A stretch of DNA of 55,079 bases from an uncultured Prochlorococcus sp. (GTDB taxonomy: Bacteria; Cyanobacteriota; Cyanobacteriia; PCC-6307; Cyanobiaceae). The DNA lies in the NCBI GenBank assembly GCA_902583265.1, contig CACHVD010000006.1, positions 1-55,079 of the forward strand, in the 5' to 3' direction. A model generated the notes under the pieces. The model saw nothing but the letters and a program-made list of their open reading frames with translations. It was not told where the DNA came from and did no database searches. Every line of letters begins with the position of its first letter. Position 1 is the stretch's first letter. Of the stretch, positions 19,250 through 28,984 are shown piece by piece. Made by a program: the position numbers and the translations under genes.

Positions 19250-22200
19250 ATGGGAGAGAGTATCAAAAGAATCGTTGGCCCATATCAAGATAGTTATTCC
19301 CCAAATGGAATAATTGGGGAGAAAGATGCGTGTGGAGTTGGTTTCGTAGCAAATGTTGAAGGAATAGAAAGCAACTGGATCCTTAAACAATCTCTGAAGG
19401 GCCTCAACTGTATGGAGCATAGAGGAGGTTGTGGAGGAGATAGTGACTCAGGAGATGGAGCAGGGATTTTATGTTCAATCCCATGGGGATATATAGACGA
19501 GAAAATTAATCTAAAAAATACTCAAAAATTTAATAGAGGTTTAGGCATGGTTTTTATGCCTAACAAAAAAGAAAAAATTGAAATATGTAAATCAATATGT
19601 AATGCAGAAGCAGAAAAATTAAAAGTCAATAAAACATTTTGGAGAACAGTGCCCGTTAATAATGAAATCTTAGGTCCTTTAGCTAAAGCAAATGCTCCAT
19701 TTATATGTCAGTGGATTTTATATATAGATAAAAAAGATCATAAGGATGTTGAAAAACTTTTATTTCAATTAAGGAAAAGAATTGAGAAAAAAATAAGAGA
19801 AACTTTCAAAAACGATGTTGGGGATTGTGAATTTTATTTTGCCTCACTAAGTTCTCAAACAGTTGTTTATAAAGGTATGGTTCGCTCTGAAGTATTATCC
19901 GAGTTTTATCAAGATCTAAAAGAAGAGAGTTTTAAAGTTTCATTTTCTGTTTATCATCGTAGATTTAGTACTAATACACTTCCAAAATGGCCACTAGCTC
20001 AGCCTATGAGATTTTTGGGTCATAATGGCGAAATAAATACTCTCTTAGGCAATATTAATTGGGCTAAAGCTTCAGAAACACATATAGATGATTTTTGGGG
20101 AGAGTTATCTAATGAAATTAAGCCCATTGTAGATGTAAACAAAAGTGATTCATCAAATCTTGATGCAACCCTTGAAATCAATATTCGTTCAGGTCAGCCC
20201 ATTACTGACTCATTATTAAAACTTGTTCCTGAAGCATTTAGAGATCAACCAGAACTTGAGAAGAGAGATTACATAAAAGCTTTTTATGAATATTCTGCAA
20301 GCCTACAAGAAGCTTGGGATGGTCCAGCACTCCTTGTATTTGCTGATGGAAATTTTGTCGGAGCAACGCTTGATAGAAATGGCCTAAGACCAGCAAGATA
20401 TTCAATCACGAATGATGGTTTTGTAATAATGGGTTCTGAAACAGGAGTAGTTGATCTTGAAGAAGAAAGAGTAATAGAAAAAGGTCGATTAGGACCAGGA
20501 CAAATGTTGGCAGTTGATTTTCATCAGAATAGAATCCTAAGAAATTGGGAAGTAAAATCTGAAGCAGCTCAAAGGCATGATTATAAAAATCTTCTCAGTA
20601 ACAGAACTATAAAAATTGAAAATAATGAATGGGTTAAAGACTGCAAACTAAAAGACCTTGAGTTGTTGCAACAACAAACTGCATACGGGTTTTCAGCGGA
20701 AGATAATGACCTTATCTTAGATTCAATGGCTTCATTAGCTAAAGAGCCTACTTATTGCATGGGCGACGACATCCCATTAGCAGTTCTTTCATCTAAGCCA
20801 CATATTTTATACGACTACTTTAAGCAAAGATTTGCGCAAGTTACTAATCCTCCTATTGACCCTCTGAGAGAAAAACTTGTAATGAGTTTAGAGATGCATC
20901 TAGGAGAAAGATGTACACCATTTGAAATTAAAGATGCTAAATCTTTTATTCATTTACAAAGTCCGATTCTAAATGAGGAAGAACTCATTTCCATCAAAAA
21001 ATCAAAAATTAAATCTCAGACAATTTCAAGTTTGTTTGATTTAGAGGAAGGTATTCAAGGCTTAGAGAACCAATTAAAACTAATCTGTAAAAAGAGTGAG
21101 CTGTCTATAAAAGAAGGTTGCTCTTTAATTATCATTTCTGATAAGGGAATTAATCCTAAAAAGACTTTCATACCTCCTTTACTTGCTGTTGGAGCAATTC
21201 ATCATTATCTTCTTAAAAAAGAAATCAGGCTAAAAGCTTCTTTAATAATTGAGACCGGTCAATGTTGGAGCACACATCACTTAGCTTGTTTAATTGGATA
21301 TGGAGCAAGTGCAGTTTGCCCTTGGTTGACCTTCGAAGCAGGTAGACACTGGTTAAAACATCCAAAAACACAAAAACTCATTGATAGCAAAAAAATAAAT
21401 CCTTTATCAATAGTTGATGTTCAAGAAAATATTAAAAAAGCTCTAGAAGACGGTCTAAGAAAAATTCTTTCAAAAATAGGCATCTCACTTTTATCTAGTT
21501 ACCATGGTGCACAAATTTTTGAAGCTGTAGGCCTTGGATCTGACTTAATAAAAATTGCTTTTGATGGTACAACAAGTCGTATCGCTGGCATAACATTAAA
21601 AGAATTAACTAATGAAACACTCTCAATACATACGAAAGCCTATCCAGAGATCGATTTAAAGAAATTAGAATTTTTAGGATTTGTACAATTTAGAAATAAT
21701 GGAGAATATCATTCCAATAACCCAGAGATGTCCAAAGTTTTACATTCGGCGGTAAAACAAGGGCCAGGATACGATCATTTTGAAACTTACAAAAAACTTA
21801 TTAGTAATAGACCGACAACATCTCTTAGAGATTTACTAACAATTAATTCAAAAAGAAAAAGTATTCCATTAGAGGAAGTTGAAAGTGTTGAATCAATTTG
21901 CAAAAGGTTCTGTACTGGAGGAATGAGTTTAGGTGCTTTATCCAGAGAAGCTCATGAAGTTTTAGCAGTTGCAATGAATAGAATTGGTGGAAAAAGTAAT
22001 AGTGGAGAAGGAGGAGAAGATCCAGCTCGTTTTAATGTTTTAAATGATATAGATGAAAATACTCAGTCAGCGACTTTGCCATTTATTAAAGGCTTAAAGG
22101 ACGGAGACACCGCATGCTCCGCTATAAAACAAATAGCATCAGGAAGATTTGGAGTTACACCTGAATATCTAAGAAGTGGTAAACAACTCGAAATTAAAAT

Positions 22201-23821
22201 GGCTCAAGGTGCAAAACCCGGAGAGGGGGGACAATTACCTGGTCCAAAAGTTGATTCTTACATTGCAAAACTAAGAAATAGTAAACCTGGAGTAGCTTTA
22301 ATATCTCCTCCCCCGCATCATGATATTTATTCAATTGAAGATTTAGCTCAACTTATCCACGACTTACACCAAGTTCATCCAAAAGCGAAAGTAAGCGTTA
22401 AACTTGTTTCCGAAATTGGTATAGGCACTATTGCTGCTGGAGTGAGCAAAGCTAATGCAGATGTAATTCAAATATCAGGCCATGACGGAGGTACAGGTGC
22501 TTCACCCCTGAGTTCTATTAAACATGCAGGTTTACCATGGGAACTTGGTGTTGCTGAGGTTCATAAATCTCTGTTAGAGAATAACTTACGCGAAAGAGTA
22601 ATTTTGAGAACTGATGGAGGTCTTAAAACAGGCTGGGATGTAGTTATTGCAGCTTTACTCGGTGCTGAAGAATACGGTTTTGGTTCTGTAGCGATGATTG
22701 CTGAAGGATGCATAATGGCTCGGGTTTGCCATACAAACAAGTGTCCTGTTGGAGTTGCTACTCAAAAAGAAGAATTAAGAAAAAGATTCAAAGGTATTCC
22801 AGAAAATGTCGTCAATTTTTTCTTGTATATTGCTGAAGAAGTAAGACAGATTATGAGTAGTATCGGTGTCTCTAATATGGAAGAACTGATTGGTAATCAA
22901 GAATTTCTTTCTGCAAGAAATATCGATCTTCCAAAAACTTCTAATATTGATCTTTCTTCTTTAATAAATAAACACTCAACCCCTGATAGATCATGGTTAA
23001 AACACTTAAAAACTGCCCATAGTAATGGTTCTGTATTAGAAGACGAGTTTTTGTCTGATACTAAATTTATTGATTCAATTAAAAATCACGAAATATTAAC
23101 CAAAGAAATTAAGATAAAAAATACAGATAGAAGTGTTTGTGCGAAAATTTCAGGAGAAATCGCAGAACTTCACGGCAACACTGGCTTCAATGGAGAACTC
23201 AACTTAAATTTCAAAGGATATGCAGGACAAAGCTTTGGTGCCTTTTTATTGAAGGGAATGAATGTTCAATTAATCGGAGAAGCTAATGATTATGTTTGTA
23301 AAGGAATGAATGGAGGAACACTCACAATAATTCCACCAAAAATAAATGAAATCTCCTCCGAACAAGTCATCCTAGGAAATACTTGTCTTTATGGAGCAAC
23401 AGGTGGAAAATTATTTGCATTAGGAAAATCGGGAGAAAGATTTGCGGTTAGAAATAGTGGTGCTACAGCGGTAACAGAAGGAGCAGGTGATCATTGTTGT
23501 GAATACATGACTGGTGGGAAAGTTGTTATTCTAGGTTCCACAGGAAGGAATATTGGTGCGGGCATGACTGGTGGAATAGCTTTTATAATCGATGAAAATA
23601 ATGATTTAAGTAATAAAGTAAATAAAGAAATAGTAAGCATTCATCAAATAACTTCATCAAAGCAGGAAAATATCTTATTGGAAATTATTAGAGAATATCA
23701 AGCAAAAACAAATAGCTTAAAGGCTGCCAAAATAATTGAAAATTGGTCTCTTTTTAAAAGTACTTTCAAATTGATTGTTCCCCCAAGCGAAGAAGAGATG
23801 CTTGGTATAAAAAAAATGTAA
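19250..23821 (+). CDS. gltS: Ferredoxin-dependent glutamate synthase (Fd-GOGAT)
   Basis: Makes two glutamates from glutamine and 2-oxoglutarate with electrons from photosynthetic ferredoxin. The 1523-residue protein opens with a short propeptide and the N-terminal nucleophile Cys28 of the glutaminase domain (DACGVGFVA), continues through the central domain, the FMN-binding synthase barrel (GRFGVTPEYL, GAKPGEGGQLPGPK, SGHDGGTGASPL) and the 3Fe-4S cysteines at about 1154, 1160 and 1165 in CIMARVCHTNKC, and ends in the GXGXG beta-helix. The single-subunit length and the absence of an adjacent gltD point to the ferredoxin type. The stop abuts the next gene directly. Confidence 0.97.
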   Translation: MGESIKRIVGPYQDSYSPNGIIGEKDACGVGFVANVEGIESNWILKQSLKGLNCMEHRGGCGGDSDSGDGAGILCSIPWGYIDEKINLKNTQKFNRGLGMVFMPNKKEKIEICKSICNAEAEKLKVNKTFWRTVPVNNEILGPLAKANAPFICQWILYIDKKDHKDVEKLLFQLRKRIEKKIRETFKNDVGDCEFYFASLSSQTVVYKGMVRSEVLSEFYQDLKEESFKVSFSVYHRRFSTNTLPKWPLAQPMRFLGHNGEINTLLGNINWAKASETHIDDFWGELSNEIKPIVDVNKSDSSNLDATLEINIRSGQPITDSLLKLVPEAFRDQPELEKRDYIKAFYEYSASLQEAWDGPALLVFADGNFVGATLDRNGLRPARYSITNDGFVIMGSETGVVDLEEERVIEKGRLGPGQMLAVDFHQNRILRNWEVKSEAAQRHDYKNLLSNRTIKIENNEWVKDCKLKDLELLQQQTAYGFSAEDNDLILDSMASLAKEPTYCMGDDIPLAVLSSKPHILYDYFKQRFAQVTNPPIDPLREKLVMSLEMHLGERCTPFEIKDAKSFIHLQSPILNEEELISIKKSKIKSQTISSLFDLEEGIQGLENQLKLICKKSELSIKEGCSLIIISDKGINPKKTFIPPLLAVGAIHHYLLKKEIRLKASLIIETGQCWSTHHLACLIGYGASAVCPWLTFEAGRHWLKHPKTQKLIDSKKINPLSIVDVQENIKKALEDGLRKILSKIGISLLSSYHGAQIFEAVGLGSDLIKIAFDGTTSRIAGITLKELTNETLSIHTKAYPEIDLKKLEFLGFVQFRNNGEYHSNNPEMSKVLHSAVKQGPGYDHFETYKKLISNRPTTSLRDLLTINSKRKSIPLEEVESVESICKRFCTGGMSLGALSREAHEVLAVAMNRIGGKSNSGEGGEDPARFNVLNDIDENTQSATLPFIKGLKDGDTACSAIKQIASGRFGVTPEYLRSGKQLEIKMAQGAKPGEGGQLPGPKVDSYIAKLRNSKPGVALISPPPHHDIYSIEDLAQLIHDLHQVHPKAKVSVKLVSEIGIGTIAAGVSKANADVIQISGHDGGTGASPLSSIKHAGLPWELGVAEVHKSLLENNLRERVILRTDGGLKTGWDVVIAALLGAEEYGFGSVAMIAEGCIMARVCHTNKCPVGVATQKEELRKRFKGIPENVVNFFLYIAEEVRQIMSSIGVSNMEELIGNQEFLSARNIDLPKTSNIDLSSLINKHSTPDRSWLKHLKTAHSNGSVLEDEFLSDTKFIDSIKNHEILTKEIKIKNTDRSVCAKISGEIAELHGNTGFNGELNLNFKGYAGQSFGAFLLKGMNVQLIGEANDYVCKGMNGGTLTIIPPKINEISSEQVILGNTCLYGATGGKLFALGKSGERFAVRNSGATAVTEGAGDHCCEYMTGGKVVILGSTGRNIGAGMTGGIAFIIDENNDLSNKVNKEIVSIHQITSSKQENILLEIIREYQAKTNSLKAAKIIENWSLFKSTFKLIVPPSEEEMLGIKKM

Positions 23822-24115
23822 ATGCCTTTCTTTGTAAAAACTGAAATTATAAAAAAAGAATACTTAATTAATAATTATTTAAAGCGAAAAATAATTAATG
23901 AACATATTGATTGGGTAAAAAAATTAAAAAAAGAGGGAATTAATATAAAAAGTGGCTTTTTGGTAGATGAGTTAAATAGACCAGGTGACGGCGGATTACT
24001 TATTCTTGAAATGAATAATTATAGAAATGCACTAAAAATAATTAAGAATGATCCAATGATTAAAAATGATCTAGTTGAATGGAAATTAAATGAGTGGGTA
24101 GATCCAAATAAATAA
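23822..24115 (+). CDS. YciI-like family protein
   Basis: A 97-residue protein of the YCII-like (ferredoxin-fold dimer) type: an N-terminal strand, HIDWVKKLKKEGINIKSGFL, GDGGLLILEMNNYRNALKII and NDPMIKNDLVEWKLNEW fit the fold with the conserved DP pair. The function is unknown; the family is thought to act on small molecules. It begins at the base after the gltS stop codon, so it is very likely translated from the same mRNA. It is convergent with lipA after 6 bp. Confidence 0.75.
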   Translation: MPFFVKTEIIKKEYLINNYLKRKIINEHIDWVKKLKKEGINIKSGFLVDELNRPGDGGLLILEMNNYRNALKIIKNDPMIKNDLVEWKLNEWVDPNK

Positions 24116-24121
24116 ATATAA

Positions 24122-25015
24122 CTATCTTGGATACTTTTTCATAAGTTTTTGAATCTCTTCAGCATGGTAGCTACTACGAGTTAAAGGAGAACTAACTACT
24201 TGCATGAAGTTTAAATCTTTTTCCCCGAACACTTTATAGTAATTAAATTTTGAAGGACTTACAAATCTTTTAACAGGTAAATGATTAGGGCCAGGAGATA
24301 AATATTGGCCAATAGTAACAATATCAACGAAATTACTTTTTAAATCCTTTAGCAGACTTAAGACCTCCTCGTCTTTTTCCCCTAAACCAAGCATGAAGCC
24401 TGACTTTGTATAAATTTTGGGAGAGTAGTCTCTGGTTCTTTTAAGCAACTCAAGAGTTCTTTCATATTTACCTTGAGGTCTTACTTTTTTATATAACGAA
24501 GACACAGTCTCAATATTGTGGTTTAAAACGTTTGGATTTGAATCAAGAACTTTTTCAAGCGCTTTCCAGTTACCACAAAGATCAGGTATAAGAAGCTCAA
24601 TAGTAGTTTCAGGAGATTTTTCTCTTATTTGATGAACACATTGAAAAAATTGAGATGCGCCACCATCCTCAAGATCGTCTCTATTAACAGATGTGATTAC
24701 AACATGCTTCAGCTTCATTCTAAAAACAGCTTCGGCTAAACGATATGGTTCAGTTGGGTCTAAGTCTCTCTTAGATCTATCAAAATCAATATCGCAATAT
24801 GGACATGCTCTAGTGCAACCAGGACCCATTATGAGGAAAGTTGCAGTTCCACTAGCAAAACATTCGCCTATATTTGGACAGCTTGCTTCTTGACATACGG
24901 TATTGAGATTTAAATCATTTAATAAATTTGCAGTATTACCAATTCGCTCAACTTGTGGAGCTTTGACCCTTAACCATTCAGGTTTTGAAATTAAACTATT
25001 AGGATTATTAGTCAC
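24122..25015 (-). CDS. lipA: Lipoyl synthase
   Basis: Radical SAM enzyme that inserts two sulfurs into octanoyl groups of lipoyl-dependent enzymes. Both clusters are visible: the auxiliary set [12 protein letters not shown] and the radical SAM set CTRACPYC (CxxxCxxC), plus the C-terminal [13 protein letters not shown] containing the serine that ligates the auxiliary cluster. The length (297) is normal. Cyanobacteria often carry two lipA paralogues; whether this is LipA1 or LipA2 cannot be judged here. Confidence 0.95.
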   Translation of the reverse strand: MTNNPNSLISKPEWLRVKAPQVERIGNTANLLNDLNLNTVCQEASCPNIGECFASGTATFLIMGPGCTRACPYCDIDFDRSKRDLDPTEPYRLAEAVFRMKLKHVVITSVNRDDLEDGGASQFFQCVHQIREKSPETTIELLIPDLCGNWKALEKVLDSNPNVLNHNIETVSSLYKKVRPQGKYERTLELLKRTRDYSPKIYTKSGFMLGLGEKDEEVLSLLKDLKSNFVDIVTIGQYLSPGPNHLPVKRFVSPSKFNYYKVFGEKDLNFMQVVSSPLTRSSYHAEEIQKLMKKYPR

Positions 25016-25301
25016 ATTAAATCTTCTTGACCTGTAATTTTATCTTACTAAAAACAAGATGAATTAACTATTTATAATTTCAAATACGAAGCTCATTCAA
25101 CAGAAGTAAATAAATGAATTCAACTAATCCTTTTACAATTAAGAAAATCTAAATTAAATTTACTCGTTACAAACTATCTTGTTTCATTAACTAAAATTGA
25201 ATCAGATTTCATAATGTTATTTTTAATACAGATATCAGAACGTACTTACCTTAATTATATTGTTTGAAAGCTAGTTATTTTGCTTTATTTTGTACTAAAA
25301 A
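25016..25301. other. AT-rich intergenic region between lipA and the recombinase-like gene
   Basis: About 286 bp without a supported gene; the longest ATG-initiated frame I checked is about 12 codons. It is presumably a divergent promoter region. No inverted repeats resembling a recombination site were recognised, although a recombinase-like gene follows. Confidence 0.4.
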
Positions 25302-25976
25302 GTGTTTTTTTATTTAATATTTGATACAGTAAAAAGTATATGTAATAAAACAGTGACATCAAAATTTAAACGAAAACGTATTTTATTATCAGAAAAAAAT
25401 AAAAACTCTAAAGCAATAGGTTACGCTAGAGCTACTCATAACGAATATGAATATTTAGAGGAGCAAATAAAATTTTTGAAGGAAGAGGGTTGCAGTTTAG
25501 TGTTCTCTGAATTTATAAGTTTAGATGAAGAAATCAAACCCCAACTCAAAAAAGCTATAAATTCCTTATCAAAAGGCGATCAATTAATAATAACTCAGCT
25601 TGATCGAGCATTTAAAAATAAAAAAGAATGTTTGATAACAATAAATAAACTTATAAATAAGGATATTCAATTGCGCACTTTGACTGGTTTTTTTGCTTCT
25701 AATGAATCTTCTAATGCAAATTCTTCAATTTTTCGGATTTTATATGAATTAGATAATTTAGAAGACAAAAGTTTAGGAGAAAGAAAAAAAGAACAACTTT
25801 TACGCAGAAAATTATCTGGGAATAATTTGGGAGGAAGGCCCAAAATAAGTCCTCTAAAAGAATCTTTGGTAATCAGATTGCGTAATGAAGGATATTCTTA
25901 TCGATCAATCAGATCACAAACAGGAATTGCGTTGTCAACAATAAGAAGAGTAATTTTAGAGGGAGAACAAAAATAA
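25302..25976 (+). CDS. Serine-recombinase-like protein lacking the catalytic serine, with HTH
   Basis: The 224-residue ORF shows a resolvase-type N-terminal domain (about 37-150) and a Hin-like helix-turn-helix at the C-terminus (GRPKISPLKESLVIRLRNEG then YSYRSIRSQTGIALSTIRR). In active serine recombinases the motif reads YARVS; here it is YARAT at about 41-45, so Thr replaces the nucleophilic Ser. The LDRLGR motif is LDRAFK at about 100-105, so one of the usual arginines is Lys. The protein may therefore be a DNA-binding regulator rather than a recombinase. The start is uncertain: GTG at 25302, or GTG at 25353, which better fits the domain. It is followed after 1 bp by a 70-aa gene. Confidence 0.75.
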   Translation: MFFYLIFDTVKSICNKTVTSKFKRKRILLSEKNKNSKAIGYARATHNEYEYLEEQIKFLKEEGCSLVFSEFISLDEEIKPQLKKAINSLSKGDQLIITQLDRAFKNKKECLITINKLINKDIQLRTLTGFFASNESSNANSSIFRILYELDNLEDKSLGERKKEQLLRRKLSGNNLGGRPKISPLKESLVIRLRNEGYSYRSIRSQTGIALSTIRRVILEGEQK

Positions 25977-25977
25977 A

Positions 25978-26190
25978 ATGAAGAGGAAAGAAATTGAAAA
26001 TTTAATTAAAGAAAATTTTAAAGATACAGCGTTGCGTATTTATGAATTAGATAATGAAGATAGAAAAAGTTTATTAGCTGAATATAGAGAATGGATTATG
26101 AATGATTTAGATTTTGAAGAAGTAATGATGTTGCCTTATGAAGCATATACTGACAAATTAGATTCTAATTTCTTAGAAGATTCAATTTAG
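25978..26190 (+). CDS. Hypothetical acidic 70-aa protein
   Basis: Not recognised. An acidic, helical, soluble protein without cysteines or membrane segments (LIKENFKDTALRIYELDNED, then LLAEYREWIMNDLDFEEV). It starts 1 bp after the recombinase-like gene stop, so the two are probably co-translated, and ends 2 bp before the convergent serine hydrolase gene. Acidic partner of a DNA-binding protein is a guess from the arrangement only. Confidence 0.65.
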   Translation: MKRKEIENLIKENFKDTALRIYELDNEDRKSLLAEYREWIMNDLDFEEVMMLPYEAYTDKLDSNFLEDSI

Positions 26191-26192
26191 TC

Positions 26193-27095
26193 CTAAATAT
26201 TATATTTTTTATTAAATTCATACACTTCTTTTGATATTAATGGTAAGAAAGAAGAATCTTTAGAATATTTTTCACCATCACAAAAAACAACTAATAAAGT
26301 GTGTAGAGATTGACTATTAGTCCACCAAGCAGAATCATGTCTAACTTCTGACATTAAGCCTGCTTTACTCCAAAGATTAATGCTTTCTGGTAAGCCTGCG
26401 CCCAAAAAACCATCTATTTGATTAAAAGAATCTTTTTTAAGAACAACTTTATCTAAATTTCTTTTTAAAAAACTGCGTAAATTTAAATCATTTTTTTGAT
26501 AATCAATATGAATCATAATTTCCTCTAAAACCCTTGCAGCCGAATCAGAATTCATAGCGTTTCTATTTTTATTATTATGTCCATAAAATTCTTTTTCACG
26601 ACCAAATGGTCCATCATCCCAGGTCTTTTGACAGCAATTTATACCACTCAATTCCTCCCAATGTAAATCATGTAGCCAATCGTTTATTATACTTCTTTGA
26701 TATTTCCAATTTTCCCATGATTCACCCTCAATACAAGGTCCACTTGTCGTTCCAGTAAGTAAATCAATTAAGAAGCTTGTTGCATTATTACTTGAGAAAG
26801 ATAACATTTTCCTTACAGCATCAATAATTTCATCCGATAATAATAAACTTCCTTTTTTAATCCAATAATATGTAGCAAGACTATAAACCAACTTGACTAT
26901 GCTGGCAGGGTAAACCATTTTTTTATTATTTATGCCAGTGCCAAAACCTTTAAATACACCTTGATTTCCACTTTTATAATTAATCCAAGTTATGGCAATA
27001 TCTTCACTTGAAAAATCTTTATTATAAGAGCATACTCTCCCTAAAATATCATTTAAGGCTAGACCCATCTCTTCACTTAAATAGTAAAAGGACAT
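26193..27095 (-). CDS. Serine hydrolase of the class A beta-lactamase fold
   Basis: The 300-residue protein has the three penicilloyl-serine transferase motifs: SxxK as SIVK (S65, K68), SxN as SNN near 102-104, and a KTG-like KAG in LWSKAGLMSEVRHD. The Glu166-type omega loop typical of true class A enzymes is not obvious to me. No signal peptide is visible at either start (ATG 27095, or ATG 27068 at residue 10), so a cytoplasmic location or an unusual export route is possible. A role in peptidoglycan or peptide hydrolysis is inferred from the fold and from the divergent NlpC/P60 neighbour; resistance is only one option. The start codons of the two genes are 3 bp apart. Confidence 0.75.
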   Translation of the reverse strand: MSFYYLSEEMGLALNDILGRVCSYNKDFSSEDIAITWINYKSGNQGVFKGFGTGINNKKMVYPASIVKLVYSLATYYWIKKGSLLLSDEIIDAVRKMLSFSSNNATSFLIDLLTGTTSGPCIEGESWENWKYQRSIINDWLHDLHWEELSGINCCQKTWDDGPFGREKEFYGHNNKNRNAMNSDSAARVLEEIMIHIDYQKNDLNLRSFLKRNLDKVVLKKDSFNQIDGFLGAGLPESINLWSKAGLMSEVRHDSAWWTNSQSLHTLLVVFCDGEKYSKDSSFLPLISKEVYEFNKKYNI

Positions 27096-27098
27096 TGT

Positions 27099-27857
27099 AT
27101 GAAAAAAAATAAAAATCCTATCTCACTATTTAAACAAACTAATTTTTCAAAAACTATTTGGTGGAAATTAAAAGTTAATATTTCGGGATATCAAAATGAA
27201 ACAGAGGATAAATTAGTTACTGAAATATTTAAAAATAGAATTTTTAGGCTTATTTATCCAAATATTTATCAAAACAACCATAAATATTCAAGAATACTAG
27301 TTCAACTATATGAAGATGGCTACGTCTGTTGGATAAATTTAGATGGATTAATTATTGAGAAATACGAATTCAAGAAAAATAACAGTTTAGAAAATGAACA
27401 CTTCTTTATAAAAAATAAAGTTAACTCAATTTTAAAATGGATCAAGGATCAATCTGAGTTAAATAATGAATATCTTTGGGGCGGTACATTAGGACCCAAT
27501 TTTGATTGTTCTGGATTAATTCAGACTGCTTTTTTAAAGCATAAAATTTATATACCTCGAGACTCTTTTCAAATAAAAAGTTTTTGTAAGCACCTTTTTT
27601 ATTACAAAGAATCTTATGCGGATCTACGACCTGGCGATCTTTTATTTTTTGGAAATGAAGAAAAATGTGATCATATTGGAATCTATAAAGGAGACGGATT
27701 CTATTACCATAGCTCTGGAATGGATTTTGGCAGAAATGGAATAGGATTAGATACCCTAAAAAAGTCTAATGATAAAATCTCGTTGCATTATAAATCTAAA
27801 CTTATTTCGGCAGGAAGAGTAGTTAGAAATTATAGATGGGACCGCACTATACGTTAA
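27099..27857 (+). CDS. NlpC/P60 (C40) family peptidase
   Basis: A cell-wall-type cysteine peptidase, probably cleaving the D-Glu/diaminopimelate bond of stem peptides. An N-terminal SH3-like region (about 20-95) precedes the C40 domain with catalytic Cys137 in NFDCSGLIQTAF, His192 in CDHIGIYKG and a later His204 in the YYHSSGMDFG segment; RPGDLLFFG is the usual preceding motif. No clear signal peptide is seen. An AAAAGGA Shine-Dalgarno stretch lies 7 bp before the ATG at 27099, inside the first codons of the divergent serine hydrolase gene if that gene starts at 27095. The pairing suggests a shared cell-wall task. Confidence 0.85.
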   Translation: MKKNKNPISLFKQTNFSKTIWWKLKVNISGYQNETEDKLVTEIFKNRIFRLIYPNIYQNNHKYSRILVQLYEDGYVCWINLDGLIIEKYEFKKNNSLENEHFFIKNKVNSILKWIKDQSELNNEYLWGGTLGPNFDCSGLIQTAFLKHKIYIPRDSFQIKSFCKHLFYYKESYADLRPGDLLFFGNEEKCDHIGIYKGDGFYYHSSGMDFGRNGIGLDTLKKSNDKISLHYKSKLISAGRVVRNYRWDRTIR

Positions 27858-27921
27858 TTAATAGAACTCACCTTAAAATTTTAAATCAAATTTAAGTATT
27901 ACTTATTCTTTTATTTAGAAA

Positions 27922-28521
27922 TTAACCAGCAGTCCAAATACTTTTAATGATTGGCATTATGGTATCTAAGTGTAATGTCCCAACAAGTAACCAAGCAAAA
28001 ACAGCTCCTCCACATCCTCCTAACCAAAATCCACTTGTAAAATCAGCCCAACCAGCTCTTGTAAATAAGTCCTTTGGCGGATTATTAACAGTCGCATCTG
28101 GAGGTTGAACATTAGGTGCTTTACCAGGCGCATTGTATAGAACAAAAAGTGCTGTCAAAATATGAACAGCTCCAATAGTAGCGAGAAGTCCAGCTGTTAA
28201 AGCAAATTCAGAATTTCTTAATGGGCCAGTCATGGTAAAAGGTCCATAAAGAAGATATCCAAAAGCTGCTCCAGTTTCTAAACCTCTAAAATTAGGGGAA
28301 ATACCTTCTCTGTAAAAAGGTAAATTATTTATAAAGGCTTTTGTAAAATAACCACTATTAACTGGAGTAGCTAAATTACCAACACAAGGATCAGCAACTG
28401 TTTTTACTGCCCATTGTTCTGCTACGCCAATATCATTTGGTTGTACAGAAGTATCTATGTATTTCTCATCAAACTTAATAGAACTTGTTGATTCAGAGAA
28501 TGATTTTTGAAAGTCGCTCAT
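27922..28521 (-). CDS. psaL: Photosystem I reaction center subunit XI (PsaL)
   Basis: PsaL organises the PSI trimer or tetramer. The 199-residue protein has a polar N-terminus, [20 protein letters not shown] and [19 protein letters not shown], then hydrophobic transmembrane stretches ([21 protein letters not shown] and the [20 protein letters not shown] region). It is 27 bp downstream of psaI on the same strand, so the two are co-transcribed. Confidence 0.97.
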   Translation of the reverse strand: MSDFQKSFSESTSSIKFDEKYIDTSVQPNDIGVAEQWAVKTVADPCVGNLATPVNSGYFTKAFINNLPFYREGISPNFRGLETGAAFGYLLYGPFTMTGPLRNSEFALTAGLLATIGAVHILTALFVLYNAPGKAPNVQPPDATVNNPPKDLFTRAGWADFTSGFWLGGCGGAVFAWLLVGTLHLDTIMPIIKSIWTAG

Positions 28522-28548
28522 TTTTTTAATAGTTTAGTGTTTGATAAT

Positions 28549-28662
28549 TTATTCAGTTGCTGTAATTAATCTTCCAATCAATACGATAAAAACAGCAGGC
28601 ATTGCTATACCAATTAATGGGACAAAAATTGAGGGTAAAAGACTTGGTAAATCAGATGGCAT
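28549..28662 (-). CDS. psaI: Photosystem I subunit VIII (PsaI), 37 aa
   Basis: A short gene. Translation from the ATG at 28662 gives a 37-residue protein starting MPSDLPSLLPSIFVPLIG, continuing with a single hydrophobic helix (IAMPAVFIVLIGRLI) and ending TATE. This matches PsaI, a one-helix PSI subunit that contacts PsaL. It lies immediately upstream of psaL on the same strand, the expected partner. Confidence 0.93.
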   Translation of the reverse strand: MPSDLPSLLPSIFVPLIGIAMPAVFIVLIGRLITATE

Positions 28663-28708
28663 AGTTCTTTAAACATCTTTAATCACTTTAGTATTTATCA
28701 GCGAAATA

Positions 28709-28984
28709 ATGTTAATTTTATTACTGGATGATATAAAAATTATTAACTTTTTACATGTTAAATTTTTTCGCAATTTTGCTTATTATTTTATAGGAATATT
28801 ACTTGTATTTTTTAAAAAAATAAGCTTTAAAAAGTTAATAAATCAAAGCAATTTAAATTCTATTAAATTAAAGAAAAATAAAAAAAGTAATAATATATTT
28901 CTATCTAAAAAAAATAGTCATTTATACAATCACGCAGAAAAAAATACTCAGTATTTTATAAAAATTCTCAAAGAAATAAAATGA
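28709..28984 (+). CDS. Hypothetical small membrane protein
   Basis: Not recognised. 91 residues with one hydrophobic segment (FAYYFIGILLVFF) preceded by a short N-terminal hydrophobic stretch, then a strongly basic Lys/Asn-rich tail. It is divergent from psaI (46-bp gap). Its stop overlaps the following 54-codon ORF in an ATGA junction, which supports both as translated genes; conservation in other genomes is untested. Confidence 0.5.
   Translation: MLILLLDDIKIINFLHVKFFRNFAYYFIGILLVFFKKISFKKLINQSNLNSIKLKKNKKSNNIFLSKKNSHLYNHAEKNTQYFIKILKEIK

Noticed and set aside
19148-19420. 90-aa minus-strand ORF over the gltS start and upstream spacer
   Set aside because: It is antisense to the conserved Fd-GOGAT N-terminus and shows no recognisable protein.
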